Source: Pedobacter cryoconitis
GTDB taxonomy: Bacteria > Bacteroidota > Bacteroidia > Sphingobacteriales > Sphingobacteriaceae
Length of the DNA stretch: 64,000 nucleotides
Assembly: GCF_001590605.1 (NCBI RefSeq)
Contig: NZ_CP014504.1
Span: 434,001 to 498,000 of the forward strand
Direction: 5' to 3'
The stretch's first letter is position 1, and the number at the start of each line of letters is the position of its first letter. Below the pieces are notes generated by a model. It was not told the origin of the DNA, searched no databases, and saw nothing but the letters and a program-made list of their open reading frames with translations. The translations under genes and the position numbers were made by a program. Below, one piece after another: positions 45,227 through 54,425 of this stretch.

Positions 45227-47599
45227 TTATTCCTGCTTTAAATATTTGGACAGATTAGCTTGATTAGCCTTGAATATATGCCATGACACACTGATTAAAG
45301 TCGTGGAAATTAAAGCGATGACCGCTAATCCAATAGGTAAAAAAGAAAATTCAGAGTTGGTGGATAGTTGATTGAACATGCTGTCTGTCAGGAAAAAAGA
45401 AAGTGGTATCCCTACCATAATTGCCGTGGTCAAAGCAAATAAAAACTCTTTATATATCAGGTAAATAATATGAATGATATCGGCACCTAAAATTTTACGG
45501 ACACTAATTTCTTTCATCCTTTTCCCTAAAATAATAAGCGCCAGGCCGAAAACTCCCGAGATTGATATCACCGTCATCAGCAGAGAAGTAACAGCTAATA
45601 CAGTTGAAATTGTTGAAAAGCCATTGAAGTAACCATTGAACACCTGATCCTGGTCATAAAAATCGAATGGAAGGTTGGGGTATAAATTGTGCCAGATGCT
45701 TTTGATTTCTTCATGCACATTTGAAAATAGACCGGATGAACTTTTTATATAAACGAACTTCACTTCCTTAGGAGTGGCGCTCATTAATAACATAGGTGCA
45801 ACCTCATACTCAAAACTTTCATAATGAAAATCATTTACCTGCCCAATCACTGAGTAATTATGATGGTTATAGAGAATATTTTTTCCAATAGCTGTAGGCC
45901 AGTTCATCATTTTTAAAAAGGCCCGATTTACAATTACGGCATTTTTTTGATCAGTCAACTGTTTTTCGCTGAAATCTCTACCTTCAGTAACTGTCATTCC
46001 TAACTGATTTATAAATCCTGGTAATACACTGATGCTTTTAACCTGTTCAGTTTTTCCTTCATTTTTAATCGAAATCTCTTTAACATAATTACCAACGGGC
46101 TGAACGGATCCTGTAACTGCTACTATACTTTTACTCCGTTTCAGTTCTTCTTTAAAAGTTTGGTAAGAAGACCCATTATCCAGGCCGACTACAACAGTGC
46201 TTTCAGGCTGATAACCCCAGGGCTTATGCTTGATCTGTTTGGTCTCCTGTATAAATGCAATAGCGGTAGAGATGGAGATAAAAGTGAGGAAGAATTGAAT
46301 ACCGAGCAGCGCCTTCCTGAAACGGTTATTACTGCCCATTTTAGTGTTTCCCTTCATCATACTTACCGTATCCAATGCAGATATGTAAAATGATGGATAC
46401 AAGGCTCCACTTAAAGCGGAAACAAAGATCAGAAGCAACGCTGCTATCCAGGTGCGGAAGTTTAAGAAAAATCCAGGACCAAGCTCAAATCCTGCAATTG
46501 AACTGAACCATGGAAAAAAGAAGACTTCAGCCAAAAATAGGCCAAGAAATACCGCAATTGTACAAATTATCATGTTTTCAATGATAAATTGAAAAATGAT
46601 TTGTTTTCTGCTGCTGCCCATCACCTTTCTGACACTGATCTCTTTTAAGCGGTTGGAGGCCGATGCTATAGTGATATTTATATAATTAAAATAGACCATT
46701 AATAAGATAGAAACACCAATTACAACGAGCATAATCAAGCCGATTGGTTCCATGGTATTAAAATAATTTCTGGCCACCTTATAGGAATGAAAGTTCATTG
46801 TTTTTAGCGCCTGATAATGAAAAGAAGTGAGCTGATCATCGGGATGTGCCGCATTGTAAAGCTTAAGATATTTTTTGTCCTGAGACCTGATGGATGACAA
46901 TGTCTTTACATCAGCAATTTCTATAAAAGTGATATTTGCAGCCTCACGCCAATCACCGGCTTTGTCTATTCCTAAAGAAACCATTCTGGAATGTGGTATA
47001 AGCGCGGAAAAACTGAAAGATGCATTAGCAGGATATTTACTAAAAACACCTTTAACTATAAAATTCTCAGCTATAGTGCGGCCATCCACATTAAAAGTAA
47101 TCACCAATGAATTTCCAACAGCATTAAGATGGCCAAACAGCTTTTCCGATAACTCTGAAGTCAGGACAATACCATCTTTATCTGTAAAATGTTGTTTGTC
47201 GCCCCATTTTACCGGATAGTCAAACATCTTATAAAAATCATCATCAACAAAAGTAATCTTGTCCCTGAATACATTATCCTTTTGCTTGATGATCACGCTA
47301 CTATAACTTAGACGGGCTACATTTTTAACCTGAGGAAAGTCATTTTTAAGTGCAGGGCCCAGGGGAGACGGAGCATCACCATGATATTGCTGCTTCCCAT
47401 TTTTGTCAGTTACTCTTTCCACAACAAACAGATGATCTATTTTGGAATTGAAAGCATCCTGGTGCATAGCCCAGTAAGCATACTCGAAAACCATTAAGCA
47501 ACACCCTACAGCTAATGCAAGCCCTGAAATATTGATAAATGAAGATGCCTTATGTTTGATCAGGTTACGAAAGCCAAGCTTCATGTAGTTTTTGAGCAT
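45227..47599 (-). CDS. MacB/FtsX-type ABC transporter permease
   Basis: A 790-residue inner-membrane protein with two MacB_PCD-FtsX modules. Helix 1 (SSFINISGLALAVGCCLMVFEYAYW) is followed by a periplasmic domain to about residue 280, then three helices (VVIGVSILLMVYFNYINITIASA, ENMIICTIAVFLGLFLAEVFFF and a third) with the FtsX motif RLKEISVRKVMGSSRKQIIFQF. The second half repeats the plan and ends with three helices and RMKEISVRKILGADIIHIIYLI. Such permeases act with a separate ATPase, not encoded here, and often in lipoprotein, peptide or antimicrobial mechanotransmission. Substrate is unknown. Confidence 0.92.
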   Translation of the reverse strand: MLKNYMKLGFRNLIKHKASSFINISGLALAVGCCLMVFEYAYWAMHQDAFNSKIDHLFVVERVTDKNGKQQYHGDAPSPLGPALKNDFPQVKNVARLSYSSVIIKQKDNVFRDKITFVDDDFYKMFDYPVKWGDKQHFTDKDGIVLTSELSEKLFGHLNAVGNSLVITFNVDGRTIAENFIVKGVFSKYPANASFSFSALIPHSRMVSLGIDKAGDWREAANITFIEIADVKTLSSIRSQDKKYLKLYNAAHPDDQLTSFHYQALKTMNFHSYKVARNYFNTMEPIGLIMLVVIGVSILLMVYFNYINITIASASNRLKEISVRKVMGSSRKQIIFQFIIENMIICTIAVFLGLFLAEVFFFPWFSSIAGFELGPGFFLNFRTWIAALLLIFVSALSGALYPSFYISALDTVSMMKGNTKMGSNNRFRKALLGIQFFLTFISISTAIAFIQETKQIKHKPWGYQPESTVVVGLDNGSSYQTFKEELKRSKSIVAVTGSVQPVGNYVKEISIKNEGKTEQVKSISVLPGFINQLGMTVTEGRDFSEKQLTDQKNAVIVNRAFLKMMNWPTAIGKNILYNHHNYSVIGQVNDFHYESFEYEVAPMLLMSATPKEVKFVYIKSSSGLFSNVHEEIKSIWHNLYPNLPFDFYDQDQVFNGYFNGFSTISTVLAVTSLLMTVISISGVFGLALIILGKRMKEISVRKILGADIIHIIYLIYKEFLFALTTAIMVGIPLSFFLTDSMFNQLSTNSEFSFLPIGLAVIALISTTLISVSWHIFKANQANLSKYLKQE

Positions 47600-48012
47600 A
47601 ATGTAGTTTTAGTCTGGTATCAATTTACAAAGACAAGCCAATCCACATGCCAAAGTAAAGACAGCTCCTGCAACACTTATAAAGGCGGTAATTGCGTACT
47701 AAGATACATTAAGGTGTTCATTATCGAACTTTGGTGAACGAAACTGTACAGGGGAGGATGGACTTAAATAGGTGAGCAAAATATTGGCCCGTAAAAAGTA
47801 CTGAATATCGTTCTTCTAAAAAATGTATTTCAGCACGTCTCCTATTTATAAATCTTTATCGCGTATGGGAACTAATATATGACCGAACATTTTTAGCACC
47901 TGTGTTAGAAGCTTTGTTGTTATCTTTATCAAAAGTTTTTCAATCAGTATTATCCTGGCTTTACCGGCCATGAGGACCATACTTTGTTGTGAAATGATTT
48001 TATATTGCTACT
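47600..48012. other. intergenic region between divergent genes
   Basis: About 410 bases with no credible frame between the permease (minus) and the next gene (plus). It must contain both promoters; I could not identify clear -33/-7 elements. Confidence 0.4.
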
Positions 48013-48711
48013 ATGATAGACTTATCTTACGCTGAGAATCAAATTCATTGTGTTACGAATTTTAAGGATCTTGTTTCTACACCATTTAATGGAGAAATTA
48101 ATGCGATTTGCTGGACCCGCGAACTAACAGGTGATTTTGCTGAAATTGTTAAAAAGGTAGAGCTAAGCGAAAATATAACGGTAATTGAAAAAGAGGAACT
48201 TCGTGAGCTTCAGCTGAGTGAACAAGGACAATTTGCCCGCGAGATTCTCTTAAATGATTTGAAGGCATTGGAAGCTCATGGTGCATCGCCAATACTTAAT
48301 GTGATCAGTTACTATGACCGGGATGATACCTACCCATTTTTTCCGACCGATGTTTATTCTTTTCATGTAGATCGCTCGCCTATACCAACCAATACCTTTT
48401 TATGTACTTACCATGGTGAGTCAAGTGAAATATTGCCAAATTCACAAGGCATAAAGAAAATACTTATTCCAGAAATACGTGTTGAACTCGAAAAAATATA
48501 TGATGGAGCAGAGGAAGATTTTGAATCCTTCTTAGAGGAACATTTCTTTGATCTGCATTATCAAGCTAAACCTGATTCACACCCAATAAGCTTAGGCCTT
48601 GGTCACCTATGGAGATTGGCAGTTGATCATCCTGAAAGTCAGGTTCCTCCTTGTCTTCACCGTGCACCAAAAGAAAAATCCGGACAGAACAGGTTGTTAC
48701 TGATCTGTTAA
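48013..48711 (+). CDS. conserved hypothetical protein, possibly DUF1826-like
   Basis: A 232-residue cytosolic protein. The C-terminal half has the look of a strongly conserved family: YSFHVDRSPIPTNTFLCTYHGESSEILPN, the block EEDFESFLEEHFFDLHYQ, then LGHLWRLAVDHPESQVPPCLHRAPKE. The HVDR and the later CLHRAP histidines could bind metal, as in oxygenase-like folds. I associate the pattern tentatively with DUF1826, a family seen near zinc-responsive genes in other bacteria, but this is from memory and unsure. The gene is monocistronic. Function unknown. Confidence 0.6.
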   Translation: MIDLSYAENQIHCVTNFKDLVSTPFNGEINAICWTRELTGDFAEIVKKVELSENITVIEKEELRELQLSEQGQFAREILLNDLKALEAHGASPILNVISYYDRDDTYPFFPTDVYSFHVDRSPIPTNTFLCTYHGESSEILPNSQGIKKILIPEIRVELEKIYDGAEEDFESFLEEHFFDLHYQAKPDSHPISLGLGHLWRLAVDHPESQVPPCLHRAPKEKSGQNRLLLIC

Positions 48712-48882
48712 TAAATCATTCACACATTTTTCTTAATGATTTAAATCTTGAATAACAACATTCGAGACCGCAGTAATGAATCGTAAGTTGAGGATCTTTT
48801 AGGTAAAGGAATACCTGGAAGTATATTATTGAATCATCAGGGTGATAAATTCAATTTATTGTATCTTTCTGAAAAAAAATAA

Positions 48883-50019
48883 ATGAAGAAAACCAAACTA
48901 CTAATTCTAACCCTGTTTATTGCTAATTTCAGTTACGCACAAACCACATTAATAGATAGTTTAATTCAAAAAAACTACTCCACCTTTAAAAAAAACAATA
49001 ACAATACTTTCGAAGGTAAAGGATGGGTTACCCTACAGGATGAAATCCGCAAAAATAACTCTGTGTTATTAGGCGAGCTACATTTCACTAGTGAAGTCCC
49101 TTACTTCACAAACGCGATTATCAATAATATTAAGTTCGACAACTATATTCTGGAAATTGATCCCTATACAATCAACACAATATCAACAAAAATTAAATCC
49201 TTATCCCCAGCTGAACTAGACAAATTCCGTAATGAATCAGGTTCAGCTTTATCTTTTTTACAAGGTGAAGCTGAGTTTGATTTATTCAAAAACATACTTC
49301 AGCAGAATATCAAAGTATATGGAGCTGAGCAAATTAGTTTATTTTCAGACCGGTTACTGCTTTCTGAATTGAGTAAACAATCCAAAAATGCTAAAGCAAA
49401 AGAAATTTATAAGCAGATGATCGCTAATTCCGCTGCTTATGACACAAAAAACAACACCACATTCTATTTGTTCTCTGACGATTGTCTGGCAAAAATGAGC
49501 GCATTGAGCGCTCTGGATTTATCAGCCAACGAAAAAGAGCAGCTTGAAGCACTAAAATTAAGCAGGGAACTATATTTAAGTCGAATTCATCGTATGAGAG
49601 TTCAATACATGAAACACCTGGTTCTTGAAAAACTCCCTGAATGGAAAGACAAGAAGAATCTTTTCAAATTTGGTGCTAATCACCTGCCTAAAGGAGAGAG
49701 TTTAATGGAAGTATTCGATATTGGCAACTTGGTTTCCAATATTGAAGAGGCAAATTACCGGAAGTCATTACACATTATGCTTATCGGAAAGGAAGATGGT
49801 GAAACATTGGCTGATTTAGATGAATATAAATCTTTCTTAACCGTCGTAAAAGATGACAATTGGTATGCTTATGATTTAAGACCCTTGAAACAAGCAATCT
49901 CTAAAAAGAAGCTTAAAGTAGAGGATTTGGAATTGGAAAGAATTATAAAGGGTTACGACTATTTGGTTTTCATTCCAAAAGTGACTAAAACCCCAAAAAC
50001 TGGCAAACAAGACCATTAA
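48883..50019 (+). CDS. secreted Tiki/ChaN/EreA-superfamily-like protein
   Basis: A 378-residue exported protein; the signal peptide ends near residue 19 (NFSYAQ). The motif VLLGELHFTSEVPYFTNAII followed by NYILEIDPY resembles the GE-x-H signature of the erythromycin esterase / ChaN / Tiki superfamily, and KFGANHLPKGESLMEVF resembles the later 'GxNH' motif. Glu and His in these motifs would form the active or metal site. Members of the superfamily are hydrolases or haem-binding proteins, so no substrate can be assigned. An antibiotic-resistance role should not be assumed. Confidence 0.6.
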   Translation: MKKTKLLILTLFIANFSYAQTTLIDSLIQKNYSTFKKNNNNTFEGKGWVTLQDEIRKNNSVLLGELHFTSEVPYFTNAIINNIKFDNYILEIDPYTINTISTKIKSLSPAELDKFRNESGSALSFLQGEAEFDLFKNILQQNIKVYGAEQISLFSDRLLLSELSKQSKNAKAKEIYKQMIANSAAYDTKNNTTFYLFSDDCLAKMSALSALDLSANEKEQLEALKLSRELYLSRIHRMRVQYMKHLVLEKLPEWKDKKNLFKFGANHLPKGESLMEVFDIGNLVSNIEEANYRKSLHIMLIGKEDGETLADLDEYKSFLTVVKDDNWYAYDLRPLKQAISKKKLKVEDLELERIIKGYDYLVFIPKVTKTPKTGKQDH

Positions 50020-50081
50020 ATCTGTTCAAGAGCCGGATGTTTTACAGGGCAGATGTCTTACAGGCAGAAATAGTTTTTTAT

Positions 50082-50119
50082 AGTCTTATAGGGTACATCA
50101 AACTCTATAAGACTTTTTT
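50082..50119 (+). terminator. terminator shared by convergent genes
   Basis: AGTCTTATAG (50082-50091) pairs perfectly with CTATAAGACT (50105-50114), followed by T to 50119. The right arm overlaps the last codons of the convergent WG-repeat gene. A run of T before the stem on the other strand is shorter but could allow bidirectional action. Confidence 0.75.
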
Positions 50120-50977
50120 ACCATCTTTATTGATATAGAATGTTTCTCCTTTTTCGTAAACTTCAATCTTACCTTCATCAATATCCTTAATGTAACCATA
50201 TTTTACAGGAGTAATTTCCAGCCCATGAGTATTGGTCAGGCCATATTTGTTATCAAGTTTTACAATAATTAAGTTTTGTGATTGCAGGTAGTCGTATATT
50301 TCAATTCCATCATATTTTAATGGAATCAACACTTCTCCTTTTGTATTGATTAAACCACATTTATTATTGTTTTTTATCACTGCAATAGCGGGCAATTTAT
50401 TAGTATAGAATATTCCGATATCATCGAACTTTATCGGAGCGACTTCATCTCCTTTTTTGTTAATCAAGCCGTACTTATTAATATTTTGATTGCCAATAAC
50501 ATTAATTATAGTTCCGACTTTTGCAATCCCATTTTCATCAAAATCAGCTACATGATCATATTTAATTGGAATTACTACAACTCCGGATTTATTGACAAAG
50601 CCAGACTTACCTTTTAATTTGACGTCGGCCATTCCGTTTTTAAATTTTCCAACATAATCATATACAATAGGGACAATAATTTGTCCTTTTGTATCAATAA
50701 ATCCATGTTTATCATTGATAACCGCAGCTGCTCTTTCCTCAAAGAAATTGGCGCCTTGTTCATATTTTAAAGGAATTTTTTCTATTCCTTCAGGAGACAC
50801 AAAACCATATCTGAATTCTTTATTTTTAACCTCTCCAATTTTTTTTCCTACTGAAATCAGCCCATCTTGCTCGTAGTCGCTGATGTAATCATATTTTAAT
50901 TTCCAATTGGACGATTGACATGAAGCCATTTGGCAAAACAATGAAAGTAAGACAATGGTATTTAATGATTTTTTCAT
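50105..50977 (-). CDS. WG-repeat lipoprotein
   Basis: A 290-residue exported protein. The signal peptide ends in MASCQ, a probable lipobox with Cys20. The rest is about six WG-type repeats of roughly 35 residues, each ending in a variant of YGLINKKGEVLIPLKYD: YGFVSPEG, HGFIDTKG, SGFVNKSG, YGLINKKG, CGLINTKG and YGLTNTHG. Repeats of this kind form extended beta structures and are thought to mediate binding. The first position of the signature, usually Trp, is Tyr, His, Ser or Cys here. Partner unknown. Confidence 0.9.
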   Translation of the reverse strand: MKKSLNTIVLLSLFCQMASCQSSNWKLKYDYISDYEQDGLISVGKKIGEVKNKEFRYGFVSPEGIEKIPLKYEQGANFFEERAAAVINDKHGFIDTKGQIIVPIVYDYVGKFKNGMADVKLKGKSGFVNKSGVVVIPIKYDHVADFDENGIAKVGTIINVIGNQNINKYGLINKKGDEVAPIKFDDIGIFYTNKLPAIAVIKNNNKCGLINTKGEVLIPLKYDGIEIYDYLQSQNLIIVKLDNKYGLTNTHGLEITPVKYGYIKDIDEGKIEVYEKGETFYINKDGKKVL

Positions 50978-51140
50978 CAGTATAATTTGTTTTTTCTTAG
51001 TGTTTGAGTTTTTAATGGTTCTTCAGAGCAATCGTGGTTTAATGGTGATGAAACTATCATGTGTTATATACCACATCAAGTTTAACTGATTTATAAAATG
51101 GAAGGATTTGGAACGGCCATCTTCTTAGTATGCGGTCATA

Positions 51141-51473
51141 TTATTTGAAATCAGCTTGATGATGTCTTGAGTTCCATTCTGTCAGCAGATTTAGTATTGG
51201 TAATAGCTCTAGTCCTTTATCAGTCAGCGTATACTCTACCCTGGGAGGCATTTCTCTGAAAGCCTCTCTTTTTACGATACCGTCTTCCTCTAGTTCTTTT
51301 AATTGTTCTGTCAGGATCTTCTTGCTAATCAGGCCCATTTTAGCGTGGATAAGACCAAATCTTTGCTGTTTTAAGCCAATAGTATAAATGATGATCGGCT
51401 TCCACTTGGTACCAATTGTTGCCATTGTCCTGGTCATCGGACAATTGTGACAGATAAAAATTTCGTTAGCCAT
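51141..51473 (-). CDS. HxlR family transcriptional regulator
   Basis: A 110-residue winged-helix regulator from the ATG at 51473 (MANEIFICHNCPMTRTMATIGTKWKPIIIYTI); a TTG 18 codons upstream is open but unlikely because HxlR proteins start just before the Cys motif. Core blocks: RFGLIHAKMGLISKKILTEQLKELEEDGIVKREAF and PPRVEYTLTDKGLELLPIL. The two N-terminal cysteines (CHNCP) are typical and may sense redox or aldehydes. It is divergent from the MBL-fold gene and probably controls the 51564-54359 operon across a 90-base shared control region. Confidence 0.92.
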   Translation of the reverse strand: MANEIFICHNCPMTRTMATIGTKWKPIIIYTIGLKQQRFGLIHAKMGLISKKILTEQLKELEEDGIVKREAFREMPPRVEYTLTDKGLELLPILNLLTEWNSRHHQADFK

Positions 51474-51535
51474 ATTAGTTACAAAAAGGTGCCCACTATT
51501 TAGAATATGCCCTTCAAAGGTAATCAAATCAATAG

Positions 51536-51543
51536 TAACTTTG
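51536..51543 (+). promoter_or_regulatory. candidate promoter/operator of the MBL-M28-RidA operon
   Basis: TAACTTTG matches the -7 consensus TAnnTTTG, 20 bases before the MBL-hydrolase ATG. It is overlapped by a direct repeat of GTAACT (51535-51540 and 51545-51550) with a 10-base period, a plausible binding site for the divergent HxlR regulator. Confidence 0.45.
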
Positions 51544-51563
51544 CGTAACTAATTTATAAAAAA

Positions 51564-52505
51564 ATGAAAAAATACAATTTATCATTACTGATCATCCTAT
51601 TGGCCAGCCTCATTTCAGGTGGTGTTAATGCACAGCAAAAAAGTAATCAGGCTGGTTATTATCATTTGTCTCTTGGAGATTTTGAGATCATAGCACTATC
51701 CGATGGTACTGTTCCTGTAGATGCAAAGGGACTGCTAAACAACGACAGTAAAATTCCGGCACTTTTAAAAAAGGAATTCCTAACTGATACCGTAGAAACT
51801 TCTATAAATACCTATTTAATCAGGGCAGGAAAAAGATTGATTCTTGTAGATGCAGGATCAGGAAATCTATTTGGTCCGCACATTGGCGGGGCACTTGTTA
51901 AAAGCTTCCAAAAAGCTGGTTTCAAACCGGAAGACGTGACAGATATACTCATTACCCATATCCATCTGGACCATACAGGGGGACTAACTATTGCTGGAAA
52001 GATGATTTTCCCCAATGCGGTTGTTCATATCAATCAAAAAGAGGTCGATTTTTGGAAAAGACGCGAAAAAGTAAATGATTTAGATACCAGAGCGATAACC
52101 AGCAATATGCAGCCCTATTTAAGCTTTAAAACTTATCTGGATGCAGGGCGAGTGAAAACGTTTAAAAGTGATACAACTTTGTTTCCTGGGCTAAGCACAC
52201 ATGAATATGCTGGTCATACTCCAGGACATACTGTATATGCGCTGGATAGCAAAGGAAAAAAACTGGTATTCTGGGGAGATCTGATCCATGTGGCTGCCAT
52301 ACAGTTTTCTGATTTAGGAATTCCAAATGAATATGATGTTGACAAGGTGAAGGCTATTGCTCAGCGTAAAAAAGCATATGCTCAGGCGGCCGATGGAGGA
52401 TATTTTGTTGCTGCCGACCATATCTCTTTCCCGGGAATCGGTCATGTGAGACGTGATGATGGTGGTTATGTATGGATACCTGTCAACTATAACTTAGAGA
52501 AATAA
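51564..52505 (+). CDS. secreted MBL-fold metallo-hydrolase
   Basis: A 313-residue exported hydrolase. The signal peptide ends near residue 23 (GVNAQ). The zinc motif HxHxDH is His132-Ile-His134-Leu-Asp136-His137 in ITHIHLDHTGG, with AGHTPGHTVYAL as the next metal histidine region, FWGDLIHVAAIQF for the bridging Asp and AADHISFPGIGHV at the end. The AiiA-like lactonases and many secreted beta-lactamase-fold hydrolases share this plan, so the substrate is open. It heads an operon with an M28 peptidase and a RidA protein, under probable HxlR control. Confidence 0.92.
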   Translation: MKKYNLSLLIILLASLISGGVNAQQKSNQAGYYHLSLGDFEIIALSDGTVPVDAKGLLNNDSKIPALLKKEFLTDTVETSINTYLIRAGKRLILVDAGSGNLFGPHIGGALVKSFQKAGFKPEDVTDILITHIHLDHTGGLTIAGKMIFPNAVVHINQKEVDFWKRREKVNDLDTRAITSNMQPYLSFKTYLDAGRVKTFKSDTTLFPGLSTHEYAGHTPGHTVYALDSKGKKLVFWGDLIHVAAIQFSDLGIPNEYDVDKVKAIAQRKKAYAQAADGGYFVAADHISFPGIGHVRRDDGGYVWIPVNYNLEK

Positions 52506-52506
52506 A

Positions 52507-53929
52507 ATGAGCACAATGAGGATCGAATTTGATAATATCAAAAAAACAAAAAGAATACTTTGTCTATCGGCTTTTTTAATCATTGCCTGTATCAATAATT
52601 CACAAGCACAGAGTAAACAACAACAAGATTCGCTTATGCTAAGGTCGCTCTTCGATAAGGCCTTGACCAGTAATAGGGTCGGACCGGATTTGTTTTATCT
52701 GACTAAGAAAATTGGAGCGAGAATCTCAGGCTCGGAAAACGCCGGGAAAGCGGTAGAATGGGCAAAAGCAAAAATGGAGGAGATCCATCCAGACAAAGTG
52801 TATTTGCAGGAAGTAATGGTGCCACACTGGGAAAGGGGAGCCAAGGAGAGTTCCTCTTTTAAGGCGAAAAATGGAAAAGAGGTTTTGATGTCGGTTTCAG
52901 CGCTTGGTGGGTCTGTTGATACCCATGGGATACTTAAGGCACAGGTTGTTGAGGTGCGAAGCTGGGCAGAGCTTGATTCTTTAGGCGTAGCCGGTGTTGC
53001 TGGTAAATTTGTATTCTTCAATAGAGCAATGGATCCAAGGGAGATTGAAACTTTTAAGGCCTACCTTGCGGCCGCAGACCAGCGCGGTAGAGGAGCGATA
53101 GAGGCTGCCAAAAAAGGTGCCGTTGGTGCATTAGTTAGATCTTTGACGCTTTCGATAGATGATTTTCCTCACACCGGAGCAATGAGTTATGCAGCGGATG
53201 TTAAGAAAATTCCGGCAGCTGCGCTAAGTACCAAAAGTGCCGATCTGCTGAGTGCTGAACTAAAGAGAAATCCAGCACTTTTATATTCACTGCAGATGAA
53301 TTGTGTACAGTTGCCTGATGTGAAAAGCTATAACGTGATTGGTGAGATTACCGGATCCAAATATCCCTAAAGAATTCATTACCGTAGGCGGACATATCGA
53401 TTCATGGGATTTGAGTGAGGGTGCCAGCGACGATGGGGCGGGCTTTGTACAGACCCTCGAAGTGCTGCGTTTACTCAAAGAACGTAAAAATAGACCTGAA
53501 AGAACTTTTAGAGCTATACTTTATATGAATGAAGAGGCAGGAGCGCATGGTGCACTGGAATATGCCCGGAAAGCAGTGTTAGCAGAAGAAAAACATATTG
53601 CCGTTTTTGAATCAGATGCTGGAGGATTTACCCCGCGTGGATTTCGTATAGACGGTGATCAGGAAGCTATTGCGAGAATCAGGAGCTGGAAGGGGCTTTT
53701 TACCCCGTATAAAGTGGATGATATCCAGTCGGATCAACGGGGTATCGACCTGATTCCTATGAAAGGTATCTCTAAGGTACTTATCAGTCTTACTTGCGAT
53801 GATCAGCGCTTTTTTGATATCCATCACAGCGCGCTTGATAATTTTGATAAAATAAATATCAGGGAAGTTGAACTAGGCGCCGCATCGATGGCAGCTTTGG
53901 TGTCTCTGATTAGTAAATATGGACTATAA
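52507..53929 (+). pseudogene. secreted M28 peptidase interrupted by a +1 frameshift
   Basis: Two frames encode one M28 peptidase. The first (52507-53370) carries a signal peptide and the N-terminal and PA-like parts and ends TGSKYP at TAA; the second, in the +1 frame, continues KEFITVGGHIDSWD to the end at 53929. Skipping one T in CCC-T-AAA at about 53366-53371 gives TGSKYPKEFITVGG, which aligns without gap to TGTEHPGKFITVGG of the intact paralogue at 7818-9194. Zinc-site residues (GGHIDSWD, GASDDGAG, MNEEAGAHG, ESDAGGF, DIHHSALD) are all kept downstream. It may be a recent inactivating insertion, a sequencing error, or programmed +1 frameshifting at CCC-TAA. Listed as a pseudogene on balance. 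Confidence 0.8.
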
Positions 53930-53939
53930 AAATTAATGT

Positions 53940-54359
53940 ATGAAAAACTTCAAATTAGGTATAATACTGCTGATCTTGGTTTTAGGTGGCAGTTCTGTTT
54001 TTGCACAAACTCCGGTTAAACCTGTACGGCCCTTTAGTAATTACCGGATCGCCGGTGGGTTGGTGTTTGTTTCCGGACAGATTGGCGTCAGTGAATTGAT
54101 AGCATGCAAGAGTTCTTTTACTGATGAAGTTCATGCCTGTATCAAAAAGGTTTCTTCCGTATTGAATGAAACAGGCCTTTCTTTACAAAATACGGTAAGT
54201 ATCACGGTGTATCTAAAGAATATAGAGCAGTTTAATGAGTTCAATGAGGTATATCTAAAATATTTTAAAGCTCCTTTCCCTACACGTACATGCGTTATTG
54301 TAAAAGATCTGGTGCAAAATTCGAATATTGAAATAAGCGCCGTGGCTAGTATGAACTAA
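53940..54359 (+). CDS. RidA/YjgF family protein with signal peptide
   Basis: A 139-residue protein of the RidA/YER057c/UK114 family, whose best-known members hydrolyse reactive enamine or imine intermediates. It has the core blocks YRIAGGLVFVSGQIGV, VHACIKKVSSVLNETGLSLQNTVSITVYLKNIEQFNEFNEVYLKYF and PTRTCVIVKDLVQNSNIEISAVA, with the conserved Arg in FPTRTC. Unlike typical cytosolic RidA it starts with a signal peptide (LGIILLILVLGGSSVFAQ), so it acts in the periplasm with the co-encoded peptidase and hydrolase. It starts 10 bases after the M28 gene. Confidence 0.9.
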   Translation: MKNFKLGIILLILVLGGSSVFAQTPVKPVRPFSNYRIAGGLVFVSGQIGVSELIACKSSFTDEVHACIKKVSSVLNETGLSLQNTVSITVYLKNIEQFNEFNEVYLKYFKAPFPTRTCVIVKDLVQNSNIEISAVASMN

Positions 54360-54368
54360 TCAATGGTT

Positions 54369-54425
54369 CGATAAAAACGAAAACCCTCTAAACTGTGAGA
54401 TTTAGAGGGTTTTTCGTTTTTATCG
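54369..54425 (+). terminator. strong rho-independent terminator
   Basis: A stem of about 24 base pairs with a single bulged base (54369-54392 with 54401-54425) and an 8-base loop, containing T runs on its 3' side. Symmetry makes it active on both strands. It separates the MBL/M28/RidA operon from the AT-rich region that follows. Confidence 0.9.

Noticed and set aside
48713..48742. 8-bp AT-rich hairpin after the 48013 gene
   Set aside because: Weak stem, long loop and no T run; could arise by chance in AT-rich DNA.
48883..50019. Macrolide resistance esterase
   Set aside because: Only the superfamily motif is visible; the protein is exported and could equally be ChaN- or Tiki-like, so a resistance call is not supported.
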